64,000 bases of DNA from Gracilaria gracilis (GCA_030374805.1 JARGSG010000183.1:1240001-1304000); one strand, 5' to 3'. Shown: positions 29,001 to 38,679, counted from the first letter of the stretch. Numbers and translations are program-made. Notes: a model not told the origin generated them from the letters alone.

Positions 29001-30033
29001 CTTCATCGACAAGTACAACAATTCTGGCATTCTTGTTCGAACCACGAGGATCTGCAAAGAACTCTGTCACAAAATGAATAAGGTCAGTACGGTTTGGGGA
29101 CCCTGTTACAATGACGTGACGTGTGTTTTTGTTCTTCACAAACCATCCAGTCCCACGACCACGTTGGGCATGCTCCACAAGTTCCGAAACAATCGAAGCG
29201 AAGATAACGATACCAATGATAATGATGAACAAAGTGAAAATGCGTCCTTGAACAGTGGCGGGAGAGAAATCACCGTAACCCACTGTAGATAAGGTGACAA
29301 TAATGAAGTAACACGAGTTTAAAAAGGTCCACTCTTCAAAATTGAACCACTTGTTGCGAAAACCGACTGAGAGCAAATCTCCTGGAATTTCGAGAAGTTG
29401 GATGGCACCCGCAAGTGTATAGAACAGTACCAGATTCTGTACGATGAGCTTCAATAAAAGTCTTTTGGAACTCATCATTTGAATGAACAGAAGCCGTTCC
29501 AAAATCAAGTAAGACTTGTAGAGTGCAACGGCACGAAGAAAAGCAAGGTTAAGATATGCATCTGGGCCTTTGGCAATCCACATGGATGGGTACGAAAACG
29601 AATCGACAAGCACTTGCAAGGTGAAAACCGACGGAAACGCTGACTCAGTTGAAATAATCCGTAGCACAACATCGACTAGGATTAATCTCGAAGATATTCC
29701 GTATATGACTTCCATGTATACGTCAACGTTCTGCGAGTACGTACCGTGGACGTACACGATACATATCAGTAAGTTGATCATAAAACGGAGTAGTTCAAGT
29801 ACATAAAACAAGTGCAAACTACCGCCGCGATATTTGATGAAGAAGCGTTGGAGTTTCGGTAAACGGCGAAGGGAGCGATGTAGGTTGCGAGGGCCATAAT
29901 TGATGAAGTAACGACGACAATAGTCCAGCAAGAATGCAGTGACAGCTGTTACTACATACGCTATGAAACCAAGGTATATGGAACGAGCAATAAAACCCCA
30001 TAGCAAATCACTTTTCGGTTCCGCTTCGTCCAT
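26074..30033 (-). CDS. BK/Slo-type potassium channel with tandem RCK domains
   Basis: 1319 aa, one exon, ATG at 30033. The N-terminal 300 residues hold about seven hydrophobic segments; the voltage-sensor-like segment has few charges (LAFLRAVALYKSYLILERL). The pore helix and selectivity filter TVGYGD lie at 250-255, followed by the S6 helix (IFTLFIIIIGIVIFASIVSEL). The cytosolic gating ring starts near 305 with HVIVTGSPNRTDLIHFV, a RCK1 Rossmann strand, and includes DLKRAGIEAADAVFIL and DTNTIMSALAIRN, both typical of Slo channels. A second RCK domain begins near GHVIIAPEGDAALDNLTLLL (about 755-775). Low-complexity charged inserts and a long C-terminal tail extend it. It should carry K+ across a membrane, gated by Ca2+ or another ligand; no clear calcium bowl is seen. 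Head-to-head with the small gene at 30218. Confidence 0.88.
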   Translation of the reverse strand: MDEAEPKSDLLWGFIARSIYLGFIAYVVTAVTAFLLDYCRRYFINYGPRNLHRSLRRLPKLQRFFIKYRGGSLHLFYVLELLRFMINLLICIVYVHGTYSQNVDVYMEVIYGISSRLILVDVVLRIISTESAFPSVFTLQVLVDSFSYPSMWIAKGPDAYLNLAFLRAVALYKSYLILERLLFIQMMSSKRLLLKLIVQNLVLFYTLAGAIQLLEIPGDLLSVGFRNKWFNFEEWTFLNSCYFIIVTLSTVGYGDFSPATVQGRIFTLFIIIIGIVIFASIVSELVEHAQRGRGTGWFVKNKNTRHVIVTGSPNRTDLIHFVTEFFADPRGSNKNARIVVLVDEVKWSDADWYRYIAKNYFLQTRVQYLSGSVGNSTDLKRAGIEAADAVFILSSFTNGEDPSIQDTNTIMSALAIRNTRTDIPIYAQTLLENSNLQTYTALTTASTFSKEDTYFRGKEMSRSAGYEGLYFKVLELEYETIPELQHKGSVLRRFEEHVHRHIDTQEDTSRNYPLAVGNDDLARSQVVCLQEIQMALMAGNLKANGVGTLLSNMYLDVQCPKLSEDEPPWLSEYHLGASCELAYAIVPKELDGVAVQDIAVDLCQLGLVIVAISDARNPIPKPVLRTDTVLSRGDLTMILTYHELGAVAAGLNLVGLCHAKKRREENPPTSGSQENSAAQHRATGRENESTLSTNERYDGFELGGLAPSYCSLLHSRRRRSGDDLDALLDDDEALKSNVLQSDLLLDETKTDHVPEDLKGHVIIAPEGDAALDNLTLLLANLWRKDERKSVIGTQKAKIVVVHPSISPEFRERFSRFAGKSLYYVEGPPTSRATWRKARLSRARAVATTADYQRQGNVTDSQTLLTLLTLDVVTKDDQDLFICSELVEESSLEYLREPLHPRRKGATLGGDIDRRPLHAEAQHLSIGSNGEGSKETSTTQPHMSPGEPDSIGFISGSRQESAHLNLSSAFRPGRYSDQALVNLRSIIADRPLEGLPELETDPAARPGAVRARRSVLFSRSRYASGELLVQSNSITMLAREYIEPGFINFFTNILGTNSKKPGMKVRLVRIPSSMFDPDSSAVRRSGKVLVRYEDIFSALVRIGVTPLGIYRSGIAPVLLPKKQRGRRGIAALHHLRRVASEILSTEEEIAKETTALFTSAKRFVRRALGTVQEVLPHRVQEKEGRNEVHGRWGSRARNGNMASQSDEDSSGEDDAMDVQGQTPESSKQNAIQGTASANEQLDRTGDSKATPQRTAGQVLKNVKYIEKEVIHNLLPYVYTLPDLNTWCARTDGIYILCDPSFDLPANWADTFDDVNTLRKS

Positions 30034-30217
30034 TGTCGCCCAGGCGGTGATGGTGGATAACTCTACGAAGGCGGGGCTTTCGCAACAGTAACTCGATTCT
30101 TGTAAGAAATTAACAAAATTCGCATCTACTGTTGCTTAAAAGAGCAGGCAGAAACTGGAATCCGAGAGCTTCTGTGTAGTGTTGAAAGTTCAGGAAGATG
30201 CGCTCACGGCGAATAAC

Positions 30218-30424
30218 ATGGCAGAGAATGACGCCAGGCTAGCTCAGAAGTTAACTCCGAAGTTAGAACCCAAGGGAATGTATGAAGCAGCGATAGAACC
30301 GGTTGCGGTGAAATGCGCGAAGTGCGGCACGGTTTTCTTACCAGGCTCTGAAGTGACCCTTACACGAGAAGCAAGCAACGTATGGAAACGGTATACGAAA
30401 GGGGAACCCCAGATGCCTTTGTAG
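30218..30424 (+). CDS. Small CxxC protein, unknown
   Basis: 68 aa from the ATG at 30218, 184 bp from and divergent to the potassium-channel start. A CAKCGTVFLPG motif suggests half of a zinc ribbon or a redox CxxC. The frame ends GEPQMPL. No family recognised; it could also be the first exon of a longer gene. Codon composition looks coding, but support is modest. Confidence 0.4.
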   Translation: MAENDARLAQKLTPKLEPKGMYEAAIEPVAVKCAKCGTVFLPGSEVTLTREASNVWKRYTKGEPQMPL

Positions 30425-30593
30425 TTACCTAAGGTAGATAACGATTCCGCAAATACCGATTATCTTTGTCTATGAGCGAGACAATGCAAAGTGAGAAAAC
30501 AAGATAGCACTAGTGCTGCACTAGTCGTTAATTTCACAAGAGTGCCGTTACACATCGAAGGTGACAACGGAAAATTGTGTGGGGATAGGTAGT

Positions 30594-30614
30594 ACGTACC
30601 TACTCTAGGTACGT
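30594..30614. repeat. Palindrome ACGTACCTA-CTC-TAGGTACGT
   Basis: Perfect 9-bp arms with a CTC centre, 170 bp past the small CxxC gene. It resembles the palindromes at 2562 and 21779 in carrying an ACGTA core. Confidence 0.75.
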
Positions 30615-31104
30615 GATGGCGCTTCCAATTTTTCAGGAGTTCGCGTTTTCTTCCTCGCGGCCCACCCGCCACCGCTGTTCTCACAGTTACAGATATACCA
30701 TAGATGGATGCACGGGATTAAACGCACTCGATCATACAGCCTTCGCAACTTGCTCTCGTGTCTTGAGACCATTCCTTGAGTGCATGAGTACGACCAGCAA
30801 GGTGCCGAATTCGACGCACAGGTCAAAACTGTCCCCAAGGTTTGGGCCATCAACGAGCACTGATGCATTGCAGTGAGAGATTCCATGGGCTGCGAATGAC
30901 ATACACACACACACCCGTCGTAGACTCAACCGCTGACCTGTTCTGCTTCCCCTAGACAAGGGAAAGAGAAGGGCACCACGTCGAGGTATATCCCATGTGC
31001 CCTAATACGAGTTTGAGTGCCCTGTACAACGTTTGTCAAAGTGATGCCCTTCACATCACTTATTTATTTTTGCTTCCGAGTACTTGCGCAGTATTGAAGT
31101 TGTT

Positions 31105-31800
31105 GTTTTCTTCTTTAATGTGAGGCGCGTAGGCTTATTCTCTCGTATCGCATAGGGTGTGCGAAGGGCGTCCCACAACCGGTAACGCTTTCCTTGACAA
31201 ATAGCCACTACACTACCTGCAGATCTGTAGTCGTGTTTTGCTCACTGAGCTTATCTGACGTTTTGCAAAAGGGCACTACACTATATCTATATATCTTCAG
31301 GGAGTCACGGAAACTGCGTATGCTTGCGTGCAGCCAGTTGGGAGAGTTCTGGCTATAAACCACCCAGATCCGCCGCAGCGATCGGCAAGCTGGGGAACCG
31401 CCCGACCGATCTTGTTGTGCACAACTTGTGAATGAGTCCTTGAAATGCACTGATCTTGTACAAGGATAGGCTGAAGCTTTTAGCCTGCTGTAATCCGAAG
31501 GTACTTTTTGCAAAGGCATACGTAGATAGATACCAATGGTACTTGTAACTTTAGAGTGCCAGTGTAAACTGTTTGACTGTTCCTCACGCGACAAGAAGAG
31601 TTCAAGTTTCCATGGTTTCTGTTGAATTTCTTGTCTTCCGTGAAGGTTCTTCGCACTTTTGAGTTCTCTCTCTTTATGAGCATAAAGCCTAACAATACGA
31701 CTAAAGGCAGAGCGCTTCTGCGGAAAGAAACGTTCTCTCGCGAGAAAAGCCAAATTCTTCTTGGGCCCTTTCTTGATTATCTCAGCAACAACTAATCCGT
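31105..31800 (-). mobile_element. LINE 3' end remnant
   Basis: Minus-strand reading gives IIKKGPKKNLAFLARERFF near 31790-31715, the same terminal peptide as the RNase H remnant at 14420-15175 (MIKEWPLRFLAFFKREN). The block CCTATGCGATACGAGA and a tail ATTAAAGAAGAAAAC follow near 31160-31105. About 600 bp separate peptide and tail, so this copy has an insertion or a long 3' UTR. Confidence 0.55.
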
Positions 31801-31979
31801 GGCGTTCTTGAAGAGGAGGTAGGCATCATAACCTTCTTGACATCGTTCTCTTGGGGCATCTCAAAAAGTAATGTTGATTTAGAGTTCCCGTGATAGGAAG
31901 ACCACCAGTGCCCACTTTCCTGTTAGTGACAGCCAGTACTGAAGCACTCAAATAGCTGATATATCTCGGTGTCGTGGCG

Positions 31980-32325
31980 TATCTTCTTCTTCTTCTTTAA
32001 TATTGTCGTGTCGTATCGTTTCGAGAAACCCTTCATTTAGAGCAACTCTCGCGCCAGGCTGTGCTGCGGAGCCAATTCCTTCAGCTGCATGAAAGAACAA
32101 CATTACATATCCCTCAGAAAGATCCTGACGAAGATCTCTCCCTCTCTTTCTCCCTCTCTCCCTCTCTCTTTTTCGAGTGCAGTAGTACAATTACTCCTCA
32201 CTACAGAATGCTTCTGCTTAAAGAAACCCTCTTTCACTAAGAAGACTAACACTCTTTCCAGCCACTTTCTAACGATTCCACTACTGATAAACTTCGACGA
32301 TCTCTCGAAAGCGATAGACATATTC
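31980..32325 (-). mobile_element. LINE 3' end remnant
   Basis: Minus-strand reading gives IVRKWLERVLVFLVKEGFFKQK, the element's terminal peptide, then CGATACGA and the tail TATTAAAGAAGAAGAAGAAG near 31985. Inserted nested or adjacent to the copy at 31105-31800, in the same orientation. Confidence 0.6.
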
Positions 32326-32579
32326 TTCTCGACAATGTTCTTCTAGGACATCCTAAAACTTGGACCATAGTTTTCAACCTTCTTCTTCTACATTGTGAGC
32401 GCGCACACATAAATTATTCGTGACGTGAGGGGGCATGCCAACTTCCCCCAACTACCTATAATACACAGTACTGTCTCTAAGAAAGCCTAGTCACTGGCTG
32501 TAAAGTTACAACCGTGTTACGTTCACCTAATGACCACATTGTTCTCCTTAATTCCTAACAGAACAGAAAATTATCCTAC

Positions 32580-32745
32580 AGATACTTCTCTTTCCTAAGG
32601 AAGGCCAGAATCTCTTTCGGTGCTTTCAGTATTAGTGACTTCAGGTTTTTGCTCCGCTGGCCACGAAAGAATCTTCGCCGGCTTGAATTAGTACGCGTGT
32701 TAGGAATTAGAACACAGCGTCCACAGTAAAGAAGAAGAAGAAGAA
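32580..32745 (+). mobile_element. LINE 3' tail fragment
   Basis: The plus strand carries CCACAGTAAAGAAGAAGAAG near 32712-32740, identical in its core to the tail of the remnant ending at 15175. A degraded LLFPKEGQ-like peptide lies upstream near 32580. Only a short 3' end is left. Confidence 0.45.
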
Positions 32746-33070
32746 GTTCTCCTTAAAAATTCATTAGACCTCCAAGGCAGTCTCGTTTGCGTGAACATTT
32801 CGCTACCGACGTTTGTCATGTTTCATGTCTTCTCCCCTCTCTATTGTACCAATTTGTTCTTCCCCTGAGCTCGTCGGCAGAGCGGCACACCACGACAAGG
32901 CGATCTGCACGTACCACAATGCGCCGTACAACAGGCTATGGCGGCTCTCCTTCACTTTGTCCCTCATTTCTTTGGCGCTACACATCGTTCTCCGATCCTA
33001 GATAAGCACGAAATAGTATCTCCGAGAGAAAAACTCTGGAGAAAACCTCCACACAGTTGCCTCCGTTGGA

Positions 33071-33550
33071 GTGTCACTACACGAGGGGGGAGAGTCGGGG
33101 AAAACAACGGTAGGATCGTCGTCCGGTGATCGGCTCGTGGCCAGCGGCTTACGTGCAGCTAGTCGGGGATCTGTTGGCGACGTACCACCCAGCTCCGCGA
33201 CGGCGATCGGCAAGCAGATCGATTGCTCGGACGAGTTTAACGCATCCTGGGTCTTTCACCTTCAAATGCCTGAAGTGCATGATCGCCTTGAGGTCTTGGG
33301 GACGAGGGCAAATGATAATGAAGGGTTCATTTACGTCTGTGGAGAAAGCCTCTACCCCTGTACCAGCTTCGAAGTTCTGAAGCGGGATACGCCTTACGAT
33401 GGACCATTGGTGGCCCGTTCGTTGTCAGAGGACAGCCATTTCGAGGTCAAGAATACTAGATGGAATATAAAGGTACAGCAAATACATTCACAGAGGGGAG
33501 CATGTTTGATCAGTCGAAGCACATTCGAACGAAAGTCTATCAAGATTTAA
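33071..33550 (+). CDS. Unassigned open frame, doubtful
   Basis: An open stretch of 159 codons without an ATG start (begins at GTG; an ATG follows only far inside). Residues such as EVHDRLEVLGTRANDNEGF and YVCGESLYPCTSF are of normal complexity, but no family is recognised and the left part overlaps a dispersed repeat block. It may be an exon or chance. Confidence 0.2.
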   Translation: MSLHEGGESGKTTVGSSSGDRLVASGLRAASRGSVGDVPPSSATAIGKQIDCSDEFNASWVFHLQMPEVHDRLEVLGTRANDNEGFIYVCGESLYPCTSFEVLKRDTPYDGPLVARSLSEDSHFEVKNTRWNIKVQQIHSQRGACLISRSTFERKSIKI

Positions 33551-33735
33551 ACTAGGATAGTGTATGCTGACGGGGGGTGCATGCGCCTGACCAGTGGGCG
33601 TGAAATGCTTCACAGCGCAAAGCGTGTCAATTATGATCATCCAAACAGGCTCGCTTGTTTAACAAAACAGTGATAAACGACATAAGTGGACATGTGCAGC
33701 TCATACGCTTATATGTTTATCGTTACAGCTACGGC

Positions 33736-34444
33736 CTATGCAGTCATACCGGAGCGAAGTCGAGTGCGTGACAGGTTCGACGGGGCTCCGGTGCCATCTT
33801 CATCACCTGCGGCGACAGGGTCTTCAGGAACGGAGAGGAACAACTCGACATGGCACGGTTGGCTCATAAACGCGTTGATACGGCCATGAGCCCTGAAAGT
33901 TCGACGCCTTCCGCGAACGGCCTTGTTCACCTGCATATGGGATACGACAAGATTCTCTGAATCGATTCCTCGCAACTCAGCATTGCTTTCCGCATTCTTC
34001 AAGAGACCCAGAAGAAATTGAGCAGACTTCTTCGGCCACCTGCCAACAGGGACTTTCCAGTTGTTGCACTGAGGCTTTCCTTTCACACCGATCTTGAATC
34101 GCCGGTACGGGACGATCTCCTTCTTGTCAATAACATTCTGCAGATACTTTTGTGCTCTTTCAAGTGACATCCCTTTAATAGCCTGTCCGGCTTCATGCGT
34201 ATTCTTGAAGTGAACACGCAGGTCGCTACCACGAGCTTTGACAGCTATTTCCCACGAAATATGCATTGAAATGGAGCGTTAGAAGAAACTTTTTCCCTCG
34301 AGAGATGTGAAAGCAAGCACAACAATTCTTTCTATTGCGCTTCAATGCCCGCCTTCGCGGATGGACTAAATCGCTTTGACAAGATCACTCGAACTTACAT
34401 TTCATGGGATTTGTCGGCTCCCTTGAGTACGCTCCTTTCCCCAT
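33736..34444 (-). CDS. RPL17: 60S ribosomal protein uL22 (RPL17)
   Basis: Two exons, 34444-34399 and 34244-33736, give 184 aa, the length of human RPL17. uL22 lines the peptide exit tunnel of the cytosolic large subunit. The 46-bp first exon encodes [15 protein letters not shown]; the 154-bp intron has a GTAAGT donor and an ATAG acceptor, and splicing in phase 1 gives [19 protein letters not shown], which matches the eukaryotic family across the junction. [20 protein letters not shown] and [12 protein letters not shown] are further signatures. The C-terminus has a Pro/Ala/Gly-rich tail. Placement of the intron right after the first 15 codons recalls the RPL15 pattern of an early intron. Confidence 0.96.
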
Positions 34445-35176
34445 TCTGATCGTTCGAGTAATGTCCGTTTCAATGCTGATTATCAATAGGGTACAAGTTG
34501 AGATACGGGCAAGAAGGAATGTCTCACGGAAACAGGGATCCGAGACTAATCGCTTGACATGTCTTCACTACGGAAGCGGGACGACGGTCGGCGGAACGAC
34601 GGCGAAACATAAAACGATACACGTGGTACACGCGCAAAATATTAATCTCTTCCGCTTCTTTTCAGAAGTGTTCTTAAAACATTAAAATATTTCTGGAAAA
34701 CTATTGTGCTGGCTTGGGGAAGTGCGCTCAATAACAAATGAAGAAGGGGGAGAGATCTAAACGGTTCTGCAAGACTTGATCGTGGCTATGCCTTCATAAC
34801 TTACGAAGGTAATCAAGTTACCCAAGTGTAAATGGTTAGATATCCCTCGTAGAGCTACCAACGGTACCACAAATCCCCGTTATCTTCGAGATATATATAA
34901 GGTCTTTTGTCGAGAATCGCAAGCGCGACGGTATCCTCGGTGCTTGGAAACGATCAGAGCAGAAGGGTTTACTGTCCGTTGCCACAGATGGTCCTGCTCT
35001 CCTCATGTAGTGGTTCGAAAAGTGGCACTACTACTTGCTAAACGGGAAGACTGATTTACGGATGTCGCGCGTGCAACTGGTATTAATGTGCTTGAATAAC
35101 CCATCCCATCGCTGATACCAGACTTTAAGTATTTGAGCAAACCGTCAATCCTATATAATTAGGATCTTCCCAGACC
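34445..35176. promoter_or_regulatory. Divergent gap RPL17/SEN54
   Basis: No gene supported. A TATA-like ATATATATAA lies at 34891-34900 and CTATATAATT at about 35150. The motif CCAACGGTACC near 34857 recurs as palindromes at 46466 and 62440. Confidence 0.4.
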
Positions 35177-36031
35177 ATGGAACAGCAGAAGGGCCGCAAA
35201 GTTAACATCAGATTACAATGGTGGCGCAAGCTCGTGCTTCCCAGAAGGGGAAAGAAGGATTCCATGCTTTCACCTGCCCCCTTAACCACCACACAGAAAC
35301 TGAAGCTGGACGAGCGCCAAGCTTCGTTACAAAAAGCAGTACAAGCCCCGAGGGCGACTCGCCAAAAGCATCTAGCAAGGGCGGAATGGGATCGAACGAA
35401 GCATGAAGCAGTTGTAACCGTAGCTCGTGGAAATGCGATGCACAGCATGGGTTATTTCAGCCAGGGTAACCACTACTTATATCCTGAGGAGGCACTGTTT
35501 CTCGTAGACAGAGGAAGCATGGACTTGTGTATCAATGGCTTGCCTTCCAGCGTGCAACGAGCGTGGGCCACAGCCATGTCTGCACCGAACAGTCTGAGCG
35601 TAAATGAGTACCTGGTTTTCGCACATCTTCGGCGCGCTGGGTACGTGGTTCGCAGATATGACGCAGACGAATATGGTATTCAGAAGGGCTTGACCATATC
35701 GTTCTCGGTGTGGCGTGTGGGTTCATTCAAGAGGAAAGAATGCCCACGTCCCCTCTTTCATTTGGCAATATTTCATTGCGAGGAGGCACCCCCCGCAATT
35801 TCTGCCGTGAGCTGTGTTTTGGACGATATTGGGAAGACGAGGCTGAAGTTTGCACTAATTGACCGCGGTGTTGTGGTTTTGACCGATGTGGCATCAAACG
35901 CAACACCTCTTTCGGAACGCTATGTGAAAAGACTTTCGGATAAGGAGCAGGTGTTCGCGAGACAGTTGGAATCAGGTAATTGCAAACAACTTTTTGATGA
36001 AGTGAATTCAAACGAAGGAACTATGGAATAA
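35177..36031 (+). CDS. SEN54: tRNA-splicing endonuclease subunit Sen54
   Basis: 284 aa, one exon, ATG at 35177. Sen54 is a structural subunit of the SEN complex that cuts introns from pre-tRNAs. The conserved N-terminal domain is clear at about residues 92-160: MGYFSQGNHYLYPEEALFLV, then VNEYLVFAHLRRAGYVVRR, the Sen54 signature. The C-terminal half is shorter and more divergent than in animals; FHLAIFHCEEAPP and FALIDRGVVVLTDVA form the predicted C-terminal endonuclease-like fold, which is non-catalytic in Sen54. A basic region precedes the domain. Confidence 0.88.
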   Translation: MEQQKGRKVNIRLQWWRKLVLPRRGKKDSMLSPAPLTTTQKLKLDERQASLQKAVQAPRATRQKHLARAEWDRTKHEAVVTVARGNAMHSMGYFSQGNHYLYPEEALFLVDRGSMDLCINGLPSSVQRAWATAMSAPNSLSVNEYLVFAHLRRAGYVVRRYDADEYGIQKGLTISFSVWRVGSFKRKECPRPLFHLAIFHCEEAPPAISAVSCVLDDIGKTRLKFALIDRGVVVLTDVASNATPLSERYVKRLSDKEQVFARQLESGNCKQLFDEVNSNEGTME

Positions 36032-36444
36032 CCGCAGCGTGTTTGTCTTTGATAACTATACGACAGATGTTTTTGTCGGCGCAGCTCTGGTGAGGTGGAG
36101 TAAATGTACGCTGTGAAGCGTTTGAAGTTTTGCTCTTTAACTATATGTCATAGGGAGCATTGATTCGAAGCGATTAAATGCGTCTGTGCCTGATTGAGAA
36201 GGCTAAAAATGAACAGGCTCTGCTTGGAAAAGCGACTGGGCTTCGAGTATACGCGCACGTAGATAGCCTGAGGTTGTATCAAAAGTAAAGCAACAGTTGA
36301 GCCTATTTCATATGCAGAGTGAGATGCAAAGGTTCTGCAGAACAACGAAAGCGAAAAGTCGGGCAATTTCGTATGCACTCCGGTATGGCATGTACACGAT
36401 GGACGAAGGAAAATGAAAGGGCTTGACTTGAAGACTTGAGAGAA
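36032..36444. other. Convergent gap SEN54/UBC2
   Basis: About 410 bp between two converging genes. It holds only their 3' flanks as far as I can see. Confidence 0.4.
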
Positions 36445-37036
36445 TTAGGTTGTCCAAGATTCCTCCACTATCTGTTGTACTCGCTTATCATATTCGCGGC
36501 GGTTTTCCTGAAAGAGCCGTGCAGCTTCAGAGTTGGCAGGGGAGTTTGGATTTGGGTCACAAAGGAGGCTTTGTATGGAAGTAAGGACCGCAGATATATC
36601 GTATATTGGGCTCCAGTTGCTTTGCAGAATGTCGAGACAGATTCCTCCGTCATTATATACATTAGGATGAAAAAGTTTTGACACGAATTTCACAACCGGT
36701 GGCTTGTTCGGATAGTCCTCGGTAAATTGCAGAGTTAGCTTGAATGTTCCGCCTTCCCATGGAGTGTCATCAGGTCTGTGTTTTCGTTAGTTCACTGAGC
36801 TTATCAAGTCATTCGGGGAGACTGGGAATACGTACCCGAAGATTACAGCGTTCCACTTCATGATGTTATTATCGCAAGGGGCGCCACTTATACCTGAGGG
36901 AGGGTCCTACATACAGATTTAAGGTAGAACGAAGACATGTGAGAAGAACTGCCATTGAGTAAAAGAAGGAAAAAGAACGTACATTCTGCAGCTTCTTGAA
37001 GTCGCGAATGAGACGTTTTCGAGCAGGCGTGGACAT
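36445..37036 (-). CDS. UBC2: Ubiquitin-conjugating enzyme E2 of the Rad6/UBC2 type
   Basis: Three exons, 37036-36983, 36906-36836 and 36775-36445, give 151 aa, the length of plant and animal Rad6 homologues. Rad6 E2s ubiquitinate histone H2B and PCNA with RING partners in the nucleus. The start [17 protein letters not shown], then [19 protein letters not shown], and the active-site block [15 protein letters not shown] with catalytic Cys88 are nearly canonical. Introns of 76 and 60 bp have GTACGT donors. The last helices end VEESWTT, without the acidic tail of yeast Rad6, as in plants and animals. Confidence 0.97.
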
Positions 37037-37387
37037 GATGGCGGAGCTTGATTGTCAAAAGGAGGGTTTCGGGGTTTCGCAGCGACAGAGGAGATGGAAG
37101 AGTTCTTTGTGTGTATCGAAACAGAGTCGTGGTGCCGCACTTAGGGTGGCGTGGAACTGCGAAGTAAGCTCCTGGACCCGGAAGGATGACAAAGTCCGGA
37201 TATGATATGTGGGCAAGTGTTCCCGAAACGATATTGGAGGTGCCAGCAAAGCCAGAGAAGCGCAAATTGCTGGCACTGATGAGGTGTACCGTGTAGTTGC
37301 TAGACGCAGAACAGAAAAGTGCGGCGCAGGTTTCACAATTATCTCGTGAAAATAAATACTCTTTAGAAACCTACCACTGGCAGAAGC

Positions 37388-37458
37388 ACGCCGGTGGTAT
37401 AGTGGTAGCATACGCCCCTGCCACGGGCGAGACCCGGGTTCAATTCCCGGCCGGCGTA
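37388..37458 (+). tRNA. tRNA-Gly (GCC)
   Basis: 71 nt fold into a full cloverleaf: acceptor ACGCCGG pairs with CCGGCGT, the anticodon stem CGCCC pairs with GGGCG around a CTGCCAC loop (anticodon GCC), and the T stem CCGGG/CCCGG encloses TTCAATT. Box A (TGGTATAGTGG) and box B (GGTTCAATTCC) are intact, no intron, no encoded CCA. A TTTTT pol III terminator follows at 37465-37469. Confidence 0.96.
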
Positions 37459-37464
37459 CTCATC

Positions 37465-37469
37465 TTTTT
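37465..37469 (+). terminator. Pol III terminator of tRNA-Gly
   Basis: Run of five T on the coding strand 7 nt after the tRNA 3' end. Confidence 0.8.
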
Positions 37470-37538
37470 CGCCGACTGTTCAGGAAATGCATCTGTTGAC
37501 AACGACCCATCATGAAGCCCTGAAAGTGAAGGTGAACT

Positions 37539-38150
37539 ATGAAGGCGAAACAGTCCATTTTGCTCCTGTTCGTAGCTCTATTGAACGTACTGCAACGGTA
37601 GACCGCTATCTCTACCGTATCTACTTAGTAGCGTTCAGCTGGTAGGAAGGCATTGAAGGTATTGCGCAGTCACATGTGCTCAGCCTTTTTGTTGCTGCAG
37701 TGCAGGATATTTGACTTGTGTGAGAGTAGTTCTCTTGCTCCCATCGTGTTACGAGGACCACGCTCACAATTTGGGAATGTAATGGCGGACCTGACTGTTC
37801 CTGTGCACGGCTCGATTTCCACCTTGGGTTTGCGTGATATAGGGAAGGTAAATTCGTAGGGGAACTCAGTGCTAGACCATCCACACGGCCATGGTACTCA
37901 GGCTTTCTAGCGATTGCGATCACAAGTCTGCACGTCTTGCGCACATCATCTAGTTTTTGAGGAAACAGTTTTTTGCATGTTACAGAGCACCAAGGATTTG
38001 TACGCTTTGGTTCAGAAGAACCCTCTGAGGTTGCAAACGATATCTACTGGCCGCCTCCGCTCCTTTCATAACTGTTCCAAACTACTTTTTGCACTTGGAA
38101 GTTTGGATGTTCGATCCGGTTCCATGAGAATTCCAGCAGAATCCCTCCCC
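37539..38150 (+). other. Possible secreted-protein gene fragment, unresolved
   Basis: An ATG at 37539 opens a signal-peptide-like MKAKQSILLLFVALLNVLQ that ends at a GTAGAC, a potential donor. A potential acceptor (T-rich then CTGCAG near 37697) leads into a 50-codon open stretch ending at GTAAAT near 37850. No family is recognised and the exon chain cannot be completed by eye. The rest of 37459-38461 shows nothing else. Confidence 0.2.
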
Positions 38151-38461
38151 TGAACATTCACGACGCCACATCACATTATGTGTGCTACCTCTTCTGGTAA
38201 ACTCTCGGATGAAATCATGGAATTCCTTTGGGACAAAATATTGGCGTTGTGATGGTCTACCGCTTTCTCTTTCTGTCTTTTCTATGACTTTGTTGTCATG
38301 AGATCACATTCCACTCATGGCTTGCTTGTCAGAAGTGCGAAAGCGGCAAGTAACTCCACCCTAACTCTCTTTGTCATAGTGTTACAATTTCAAACCATGG
38401 TGTAGCTCGCACCGTGACAGAACTGAGCGGTGCCAGTGCAAACACCCGCTCAAGGCCAGAG

Positions 38462-38522
38462 CAATTTATTCTGCTCACGTAGTAGTTGTGAGTCACTACT
38501 ACTACGCGAGCAGAATAAATTG
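38462..38522. repeat. Inverted repeat with about 25-bp arms
   Basis: CAATTTATTCTGCTC-ACGTAGTAGT at the left is answered by ACTACTACG-CGAGCAGAATAAATTG at the right, around a short loop. It would form a near-perfect hairpin. It lies about 160 bp upstream of the acylated-protein gene at 38680. Confidence 0.85.
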
Positions 38523-38524
38523 TA

Positions 38525-38547
38525 GATGGTCACTACTAGTGACCATC
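38525..38547. repeat. Perfect palindrome GATGGTCACT-ACT-AGTGACCATC
   Basis: 10-bp arms with a 3-nt centre, 2 bp after the preceding inverted repeat. Two hairpins side by side suggest a regulatory or foldback element in the promoter or leader of the next gene. Confidence 0.85.
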
Positions 38548-38679
38548 GTCGCTGTTTACATTTCCTTTCGTCAGACTGCTGCCCATAGTCACCACCAGAA
38601 TCCGTCAGGACAAGTGGGAAGGTACCGACATTTTTTCAATTCCTTTTGTGCAGCAAAGTCATCTTTAGTTTTGTTCAAC

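Larger units (their letters stand above)
30425..33070. other. Intergenic region rich in retroelement debris
   Basis: No intact gene. It holds at least three retrotransposon 3' ends (separate entries), a palindrome at 30594, and a 35-bp block near 31362 that is repeated near 33185 (CCACCCAG.TCCGC..CGCGATCGGCAAGC-like). The minus-strand frame at 30732-30959 (VLVDGPNLGDSF ... RNGLKTREQ) has no recognised family. Confidence 0.5.
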
